Position numbers and translations under genes: made by a program. DNA of 6,701 nt from Spirochaetia bacterium (GTDB lineage Bacteria; Spirochaetota; Spirochaetia; Treponematales; Breznakiellaceae). The stretch lies in the NCBI GenBank assembly GCA_025997655.1, contig BNUW01000135.1, forward strand, positions 1 to 6,701, read 5' to 3'. This document shows, one piece after another, positions 1-4,127 of this stretch (the first letter of the stretch is position 1; each line of letters opens with the position of its first letter). The notes beneath the pieces are model-generated. The model was not told where the DNA came from. It did no database searches and was given only the letters and a program-made list of their open reading frames with translations.

Positions 1-100
1 AAAAGTCGTTACACACCCATACTGGCCAAAGTTAGAGGATATGTCGAAGGTGACGTCTGAGCCCATCACTGTCGAAGTGTGGTATGCCGCCGATGTATAA
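1..100 (+). pseudogene. Truncated fragment of an A/B-family lipoprotein gene
   Basis: The reading frame is open from the window edge (codons from position 5) to TAA at 98-100 and reads ...PYWPKLEDMSKV... ...ITVEVWYAADV-stop. Positions 20-93 match 2653-2726 of lipoprotein A with 4 mismatches in 74 bp; positions 1-19 match more loosely. It carries the SEVTPEAIT-type segment that A has and B lacks, so it is closer to A. The intact paralogs continue for another 120-130 residues after this point, including the conserved CxQRDRFD and GPLYEYYLGYVPY blocks. Here the frame instead stops at once, in sequence that belongs to the leader repeat. I infer a decayed gene whose 3' part was deleted. Its 5' part is outside the window, so it is unknown whether the upstream half is intact and still makes a shortened lipoprotein. 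Confidence 0.8.
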
Positions 101-123
101 CATAAAAGCAGGAGGGTTCCGTA
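89..123 (+). repeat. Partial third copy of the promoter/leader repeat (RBS half only)
   Basis: Positions 96-123 match 2056-2083 of the full leader repeat with 2 mismatches in 28 bp, including the whole AAGCAGGAGGGTTCCGTA block. GCCGAT at 89-94 also matches the leader (2047-2052), with a 2-base gap between. The promoter half of the repeat (-35 and -10) is absent; in its place lies coding sequence of the truncated lipoprotein gene. The AGGAGGG here is no longer followed by a start codon (GTAAGG instead of GTATG), so this ribosome binding site is orphaned. Confidence 0.8.
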
Positions 124-156
124 AGGACTGACTGTGAATCTTTTGAGGAGGACCGT

Positions 157-1659
157 ATGACAAAACAAATGCAATGGAGCAGTATAGGCGCGGCGCCCTT
201 GGCGATTGCCCTGGCGGCGGCTCTGGCCCTGGCGGGATGTACCGAAGGACCGGGCGCGAACCTTATTAATCTAAACAAGACTCCGGACGGCGGGGTGGAT
301 ACCGGTACCACTACCGGCGGCGGCGGGTACGGCGGGGGCTCCATTCCGGTAGCATCCGTAACGGCCGTGCCGAAAACCTTTGCGATGGAAGTTGGTGATA
401 CATCTACCTTGAGCGCGGCAGTGCTGCCGACAAACGCCACTAATCCCACGATGGTCTGGAAATCCGACAATACCCTCGTTGCCACGGTGGACGAGGAGAG
501 CGGTGAGTTGACCGGTGTAGCGGCGGGCACGGCGGTGATTACGGTCACTGCGGGTGGTAAATCAGATACCTGCACGGTAACAGTCGGGCCTTCTGCCTCG
601 TCCTCCGTGCTGCCCGGCTTTACCACCCTGTCCGGCGGCTACACGGGGTCGGCCCGTATCACCTATATGAGCGGCGCAACCCTTTCCGTAACTGTTACCG
701 CCTCCGGTACGCTGGAGCATGCTCCTTCCCTGACCGCTCCTACAGGGGCCGTTAAGAGCATCACCCTAACGAAGCCAGGGGCGGGCCAGACGCACTTGAT
801 AGGCCGCGACTCTAGTCCTATCGTGCTCAGCCTGACTACCGGCGGGGAACTGAAGTTACGCCCGGCGGGCGCCGACGGCAACGTTCCCATAGGCAGTTAT
901 GCGGAGTTCCAACTGATAAGCACCAATCCCGCTATTACGGCCCAAAATTACAAGCAGGAGGCCAACCTGGACCTGATGGGCGGCGAGCCGAACGTTCCCG
1001 ACTGGACGCCCGTGGGGACTTCGACTCAGCCGTTTGGCGGTATCTATGACGGCGGGGGCAAGAAATTGACGCGCCTAACGATAACCACCACTAATAATAA
1101 TGTAGGGCTCTTCGGCGTGGTGGGATCGGGAGGAAAAGTCAAGAACCTCGGTATCGCTTCCGGCACGGTGTCAGGCGGGAACAATGTCGGCGGCGTGGCG
1201 GGGGTAAACAACGGCACAATCACCGCCTGTTACAACGCGGCCAAGGTGACCGGAGGTATGAATGTCGGCGGCATAGCGGGGAGTGCCCGCACAATCACCG
1301 CCTGCTACAATACCGGCATGGTGAACGGGTCAGGCGGCAACATCGGCGGCGTGGCAGGGTTAAACCAAGGCTCCATCTCCGCCTGTTACAATACAGGTAC
1401 GGTGGGCGGCAGTAGCCCTAGCGGCGGCGTGGCGGGATTCAGCTCAGGCGGTTCTATGGACGCCTGCTACTTTATAGACACCACGTCGGGAGTGACAGTC
1501 GGAGGGGGCGCCACCTCATTCACCGGCTCCTTTACCCCCGAGGGCTCCTCTGATTGGGGTCCTGTCAGCAGGGGCGGCGGCGGCGGCGAACCAGGTCAAT
1601 ACTGGCAATCCGGTACTACCGACGGCACCCAACTGCCCCGGTTGTGGTTTGAATCGTAG
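157..1659 (+). CDS. Lipoprotein with Big_2 Ig-like domain and GLUG repeats
   Basis: This 500-aa product is predicted to be an exported, lipid-anchored surface or periplasmic protein. Residues 1-28 form a lipoprotein signal peptide with a hydrophobic Ala/Leu core and lipobox LALAGC (Cys28). A Gly/Thr-rich linker follows (about 40-62). Residues 66-143 look like a bacterial Ig-like Big_2 domain (VPKTFAMEVGDTSTLSA, then WKSDNTLVATVDEESGELTG, then GTAVITV). Residues 245-300 resemble the lead-in of GLUG proteins (YAEFQLIS, DWTPVG, FGGIYDGGGKKLTRLTI), and 314-443 hold five GLUG-like units. The C-terminal QLPRLWFES resembles the usual end of such proteins. Big_2 and GLUG modules are known from surface and adhesion proteins; no catalytic site is visible. 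The start is set by GAGGAGG at 145-151, 5 nt before ATG; an in-frame ATG at 169 lacks such a site. No promoter is seen just upstream, so transcription probably comes from beyond the left edge. The ligand is unknown. Confidence 0.9.
   Translation: MTKQMQWSSIGAAPLAIALAAALALAGCTEGPGANLINLNKTPDGGVDTGTTTGGGGYGGGSIPVASVTAVPKTFAMEVGDTSTLSAAVLPTNATNPTMVWKSDNTLVATVDEESGELTGVAAGTAVITVTAGGKSDTCTVTVGPSASSSVLPGFTTLSGGYTGSARITYMSGATLSVTVTASGTLEHAPSLTAPTGAVKSITLTKPGAGQTHLIGRDSSPIVLSLTTGGELKLRPAGADGNVPIGSYAEFQLISTNPAITAQNYKQEANLDLMGGEPNVPDWTPVGTSTQPFGGIYDGGGKKLTRLTITTTNNNVGLFGVVGSGGKVKNLGIASGTVSGGNNVGGVAGVNNGTITACYNAAKVTGGMNVGGIAGSARTITACYNTGMVNGSGGNIGGVAGLNQGSISACYNTGTVGGSSPSGGVAGFSSGGSMDACYFIDTTSGVTVGGGATSFTGSFTPEGSSDWGPVSRGGGGGEPGQYWQSGTTDGTQLPRLWFES
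1096..1485 (+). repeat. Tandem GLUG-type coding repeats (about 26 codons each)
   Basis: Residues 314-443 of the lipoprotein contain five units of about 26 residues with the pattern NVGGVAG-x-N-x-GTITACYN-x(2-3)-V. Cysteines recur once per unit in ACY motifs at residues 358, 383, 410 and 437; the first unit lacks one. Two neighbouring units are nearly identical in DNA: 1216-1235 and 1291-1310 match at 19 of 20 bases with a 75-bp offset. GLUG units are thought to stack as a repetitive beta structure. The array is a natural place for unit gain or loss by slippage. Confidence 0.8.
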
Positions 1660-1709
1660 GGGAAACGCAATGGCGCCAGGGTGGTGACTGTTTTGGGTAA
1701 ATGCGCTTC

Positions 1710-1738
1710 TTGCCATAAAACCTGAAAAAGGCTATAAT
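1710..1738 (+). promoter_or_regulatory. Sigma70-type promoter for the small membrane protein
   Basis: TTGCCA (1710-1715) and a perfect TATAAT (1733-1738) are separated by 17 bp, the optimal spacing. Transcription would begin near 1745, about 23 nt before the ATG at 1768 and just ahead of the GAAGGAGG ribosome binding site (1755-1762). It lies in the 108-bp gap after the GLUG lipoprotein. I saw no convincing terminator in that gap, so read-through from upstream is possible. Confidence 0.7.
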
Positions 1739-1767
1739 GCAAACAACGGGTGTTGAAGGAGGATATC

Positions 1768-2043
1768 ATGGAAGTATTCAGGATTATTATAGCTCCGGTG
1801 TGTGGTATTATCGGCGCCCTGCTGGTAGCCTTCATTAACAATAAAAATACCGACAAAAAATTCCATAGACTCTTTTACAACCATCTGCATGGTTTGTCCC
1901 CGTATTTGAAAGTGCTGAATGCGGCAATGTTGAAAAAACAAATCATTGATGAGATAGATAAACAACGGCTCGACAACGCAATTAGTGCCTGGCACTGTAC
2001 ATGTTGTTTTTCTTATGCGTTGGAGATATACTGTATCGTATGA
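1768..2043 (+). CDS. Small single-pass membrane protein, unknown family
   Basis: The product is 91 aa. The start has a strong GAAGGAGG (1755-1762) 5 nt upstream and a good promoter before it; an in-frame GTG at 1750 has no such support. Residues 4-23 (FRIIIAPVCGIIGALLVAFI) form one predicted membrane helix. The rest is a charged, Lys-rich region likely to be helical (NNKNTDKKFHRLFYNHLHG, then LKKQIIDEIDKQRL). There is no lipobox, although Cys12 lies within the helix. The last 15 residues (77-91, with four Cys) are encoded entirely by the downstream promoter repeat, and the stop at 2041-2043 lies just past the -10 box, near the predicted transcription start. The original C-terminus may therefore have been replaced. 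Base use is visibly more AT-rich than in the flanking lipoprotein genes. I do not recognise a family. It could be a genuine small protein or a truncated remnant of a longer one. Confidence 0.6.
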   Translation: MEVFRIIIAPVCGIIGALLVAFINNKNTDKKFHRLFYNHLHGLSPYLKVLNAAMLKKQIIDEIDKQRLDNAISAWHCTCCFSYALEIYCIV

Positions 2044-2081
2044 ATGGCCGATAATTATAAAATAGAAGCAGGAGGGTTCCG
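1995..2081 (+). repeat. 87-bp promoter/leader repeat, copy 1
   Basis: It matches 3119-3205 at 84 of 87 positions with no gaps; the differences are T/A, A/G and C/T. It includes a complete promoter, a short untranslated leader and an AGGAGGG ribosome binding site (2070-2076). Similarity ends abruptly on the left at about 1993-1995. Here the left half overlaps the end of the small membrane-protein gene, and the right end is followed by an ATG at 2083 that is not the natural start of lipoprotein A. Confidence 0.95.
2004..2032 (+). promoter_or_regulatory. Promoter inside repeat copy 1 (for lipoprotein A)
   Basis: TTGTTT (2004-2009) and TATACT (2027-2032) are 17 bp apart, a good sigma70-like pair. 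Transcription would start near 2039. A small palindrome, ATAC-T-GTAT (2028-2036), overlaps the -10 box and could bind a regulator, but it is short enough to be chance. The same sequence is preserved in copy 2, which supports a functional promoter. Confidence 0.7.
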
Positions 2082-2082
2082 T

Positions 2083-2190
2083 ATGTTGAAATGTACCAAA
2101 CTGGGTAATGATTACGTAATTCCTTATCTTGTAACGAATTACCTGTCCCAATACCGTGCTAATCTCAAAACATGTTCAGGAGGTATCACT
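2083..2190 (+). other. 108-bp extra segment between leader repeat and lipoprotein A
   Basis: In copy 2 the leader runs straight into the lipoprotein start codon. Here 108 bp (36 codons) intervene. The segment begins with ATG at 2083, 6 nt after AGGAGGG (2070-2076), and stays open in the same frame as lipoprotein A (MLKCTKLGNDYVIPYLVTNY...). It ends with its own CAGGAGG before the true start at 2191. It is more AT-rich than the lipoprotein genes. It may be a remnant of another small gene or the native 5' region of gene A, in front of which the promoter cassette was placed. Confidence 0.6.
2177..2183 (+). promoter_or_regulatory. Ribosome binding site that sets the lipoprotein A start
   Basis: CAGGAGG lies 7 nt before ATG 2191. 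The frame is open further upstream, to ATG 2083 and ATG 2044, but only the 2191 start gives a protein beginning with a normal lipoprotein signal peptide and aligning with paralog B from its first residue. Confidence 0.8.
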
Positions 2191-3087
2191 ATGAACAAAT
2201 CACGTTTTCTCCGTATTGCGGCAGGTTTGCTTGCCGTACTCATCCTGGCCGGGTGCGATTTCCTAAAGAACCCCGACTATGTGGACTCCCTCAACCTGCC
2301 GCGGGAACTGCCCTATGCCCGCATCGTGAGCAGCAGCGATACGACGACCCCAGGCTATAATGCCCATACCTTTGTCCTGGAGTGGAAGCGGAAGTCGGGG
2401 TTATTGCCGTACGTGTCAAAAGACCCGGAAGACGACGTGAGGGGAATACTGGATGATGTCCTCGAAAAATGGGGGGAGTATGCCAGTCTCATTGACCCCG
2501 TGCCCTTCTATGATAAGGACGGCGACGGGAAAGCGACAGCGGAGGACGGGACGATGGGCTTCGGTGTCTATGACGTTCTTATCCCTCAGGGCAGCGAATT
2601 GTGCCTGGACAACACGGACCCAGACGACAACGGAAACATCGTTATCCACCGGTACTGGCCAAAGTTAGAGGATGTGTCGGAGGTGACGCCTGAGGCCATC
2701 ACTGTCGAAGTGTGGTATGCCGCCGAAGGTATGCGGAAAAAGGCGTTTAAGAATGCCGTGACGGAGATTGAAGGCATGATAGCGTCTATAAAGGCATCCC
2801 CCCTCTATACCACTCAGGAACTCCCCAATCCCCTTCATTATCTCGTTGAGGCCATGGAGGAGGTTATCTCCTATAACCCTCCGCTGGCGGAATGTGAACA
2901 ACGTGATAGATTTGACACGACCAGGAATGGCACGAGGGGAAGTGTCGTGATCAATACGGATTTGGTGATGACCGGGCCTTTATATGAATATTACCTGGGC
3001 TATGTACCCTACCGCGAGGATTACGTAGTCGAAACCGGTCCCTTCTCGTTTCCGGATACCCCCGTTAAACCGAACATTGGACCGTGA
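2191..3087 (+). CDS. Paralogous lipoprotein A, unknown family
   Basis: The 298-aa product has a lipoprotein signal peptide (MNKSRFLRIA...LAVLILAGC, Cys22), so it should be lipid-anchored at a membrane. I do not recognise the family. By eye it shares roughly half its residues with paralog B. Shared blocks are CDF-x-x-NPDYVDS-x-NLP, EWKR...LPY, EKW-x-EY-x-SLIDP-x-PFYDK, NGNIVIHRYWPK, VWYAA, EIEGM, YNPPL-x-x-C-x-QRDRFD and TGPLYEYYLGYVPY. The centre varies. Residues 108-119 (DKDGDGKATAED) look like a calcium-binding EF-hand/dockerin-type loop that B lacks. Residues ending in Trp, Tyr and Pro are common, but there is no enzymatic motif. The start at 2191 is chosen for its CAGGAGG and for agreement with B. 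The gene is transcribed from repeat copy 1; 118 nt containing repeat copy 2 separates it from B. A surface or periplasmic binding role is only a guess. Confidence 0.9.
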   Translation: MNKSRFLRIAAGLLAVLILAGCDFLKNPDYVDSLNLPRELPYARIVSSSDTTTPGYNAHTFVLEWKRKSGLLPYVSKDPEDDVRGILDDVLEKWGEYASLIDPVPFYDKDGDGKATAEDGTMGFGVYDVLIPQGSELCLDNTDPDDNGNIVIHRYWPKLEDVSEVTPEAITVEVWYAAEGMRKKAFKNAVTEIEGMIASIKASPLYTTQELPNPLHYLVEAMEEVISYNPPLAECEQRDRFDTTRNGTRGSVVINTDLVMTGPLYEYYLGYVPYREDYVVETGPFSFPDTPVKPNIGP

Positions 3088-3118
3088 ATCGCAGCGTTTT
3101 GTTTTTGTCACCAGCGCC

Positions 3119-3205
3119 CTGTACATGTTGTTTTTCTTATGCGTAGGGGATATACTGTATCGTATGAATGGCCGATAATTATAAAATAGAAGTAGGAGGG
3201 TTCCG
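3119..3205 (+). repeat. 87-bp promoter/leader repeat, copy 2
   Basis: It is 84/87 identical to 1995-2081. It starts 31 bp after the lipoprotein A stop codon and ends one base before the ATG of lipoprotein B, so in this copy the cassette serves directly as promoter plus ribosome binding site (AGGAGGG, 3194-3200). It is better conserved than the genes that follow the two copies. Confidence 0.95.
3128..3156 (+). promoter_or_regulatory. Promoter inside repeat copy 2 (for lipoprotein B and downstream genes)
   Basis: TTGTTT (3128-3133) and TATACT (3151-3156) are spaced by 17 bp, as in copy 1. Transcription would start near 3163, giving a leader of about 43 nt. Because the genes after B follow at 19 and 26 nt, this is the likely promoter of a B, solenoid-lipoprotein and barrel-protein operon. 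Confidence 0.7.
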
Positions 3206-3209
3206 ATGA
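3168..3209 (+). other. Possible 13-codon upstream reading frame in leader copy 2
   Basis: ATG at 3168 opens a frame reading MADNYKIEVGGFR. Its TGA (3207-3209) overlaps the lipoprotein B start as ATGA, a layout typical of translational coupling. It spans the ribosome binding site of B. There is no ribosome binding site for it, and the predicted transcript starts only about 5 nt ahead, so it would have to be translated nearly leaderless. It may be chance. Confidence 0.25.
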
Positions 3210-4108
3210 ACAAAGCGAAACGTCTTATCGTTGCGGCAGGGGCGCTTGCCGTACTCATCCTGGCCGGGTGCGATTTCGTAAGGAACCCCGACTATGTGGA
3301 CTCCTTCAACCTGCCGCCGGAACGGCCCTATTGCGAAATCGTCAAAAGCGGCGATCCGGGCACGGGTTATAATGCCGTTAGCTTTGTCATGGAGTGGAAG
3401 CGGCCGCCGCCGGGGATATTACCGTACACGACCTTAAACCCGGTATACGAAAAGAGGGCGAGCATCGCGTCGCTGGATATTGCCCGCGAAAAATGGGAGG
3501 AGTATACCAGTCTCATTGACCCCCTGCCCTTCTATGATAAGGGGGTCACCAATCCCAATCCCTATGAGGTTATTAGCCAGGCAGAGGGCCTGGACAACCA
3601 ATGGCTCCTGGACAACAGGAACCCGGCCGCCAATGGAAACATCGTTATCCACCGGTACTGGCCAAAGATTGTTGATGTGGAACCCACTGTCGCAGTGTGG
3701 TATGCCGCCGTGGCTACCCGGGCAAGGGCGTTTAAGAAGGCCGCGGCGGAGATTGAAGGCATGATGGCGGCTATAAGGGCATCCCCCTTCTATGCCGGGG
3801 ATACGGCCACGGGCACGTTCATGGACACGGGCAACACAGGGGTGCTAGTGGAAGTCCCCAATCCCCTTAGGCAGCTCTATGATAGCATGGCGAAGTTTAT
3901 CGCCTATAACCCCCCGCTGGAGCAATGTGTGCAACGTGATAGATTTGACCTGTCCGTCCAGAATGGCTTCTATAATAGAAGAGTCGTGCTCAATCCGTTG
4001 GTGACCGGGCCTTTATATGAATATTACCTGGGCTATGTACCCTATCTCGGGGATTACCTTGACCAAACCGTTCACTTCTCGTTTCCGGGGACCACCCGTA
4101 AACCGTGA
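3206..4108 (+). CDS. Paralogous lipoprotein B, unknown family
   Basis: The 300-aa product has signal peptide MNKAKRLIVA...LAVLILAGC with Cys22 as the lipidation site. It aligns with lipoprotein A along its whole length, with near-identical N-terminal, middle (NGNIVIHRYWPK) and C-terminal (TGPLYEYYLGYVPY) blocks and divergent stretches between. Compared with A it lacks the DxDxDG loop (it has YDKGVTNPNPYEV) and the SEVTPEAIT segment. It has an extra stretch of about 16 residues (AGDTATGTFMDTGNTG) after ASPFY. The Cys before QRDRFD is kept in both. The start is fixed by AGGAGGG at 3194-3200 (5 nt spacing) at the end of leader copy 2. The solenoid lipoprotein begins 19 nt after the stop, so the two are probably co-transcribed. 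Function is unknown; membrane-anchored binding or assembly is speculative. Confidence 0.9.
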   Translation: MNKAKRLIVAAGALAVLILAGCDFVRNPDYVDSFNLPPERPYCEIVKSGDPGTGYNAVSFVMEWKRPPPGILPYTTLNPVYEKRASIASLDIAREKWEEYTSLIDPLPFYDKGVTNPNPYEVISQAEGLDNQWLLDNRNPAANGNIVIHRYWPKIVDVEPTVAVWYAAVATRARAFKKAAAEIEGMMAAIRASPFYAGDTATGTFMDTGNTGVLVEVPNPLRQLYDSMAKFIAYNPPLEQCVQRDRFDLSVQNGFYNRRVVLNPLVTGPLYEYYLGYVPYLGDYLDQTVHFSFPGTTRKP

Positions 4109-4127
4109 ACTTTTACAGGAGGACACT

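Noticed and set aside
66..626. 186-codon minus-strand frame over the GLUG lipoprotein N-terminus
   Set aside because: It is low-complexity, Pro/Val/Thr-rich sequence antisense to a Big_2 domain and crosses the start region of a well supported gene. It is a shadow frame.
1671..1678. TGGCGCCA palindrome after the GLUG lipoprotein stop, as a terminator
   Set aside because: It is only 8 bp with no loop and no T-run following, so it does not fit an intrinsic terminator.
1732..2151. 139-codon minus-strand frame across the small membrane gene and leader repeat
   Set aside because: It is antisense to two promoters and a well-initiated small gene, with no recognisable motif. The AT-rich + strand gene with a proper start is the better explanation.
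3091..3107. T-rich run (GCAGCGTTTTGTTTTTG) after lipoprotein A, as a terminator
   Set aside because: No stable stem could be found immediately before the T-run, so an intrinsic terminator is not supported.
1995..3205. The direct repeats as ends of a mobile element carrying lipoprotein A
   Set aside because: There is no transposase or integrase, no inverted ends and no target-site duplication that I can see. The repeats include a promoter and ribosome binding site in the right place for each gene, so tandem duplication explains them better.
4017..4127. Upstream extension of the solenoid lipoprotein start to 4017
   Set aside because: It would overlap the conserved C-terminus of lipoprotein B and push the signal peptide inside the protein. 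AGGAGG before 4128 decides the start.
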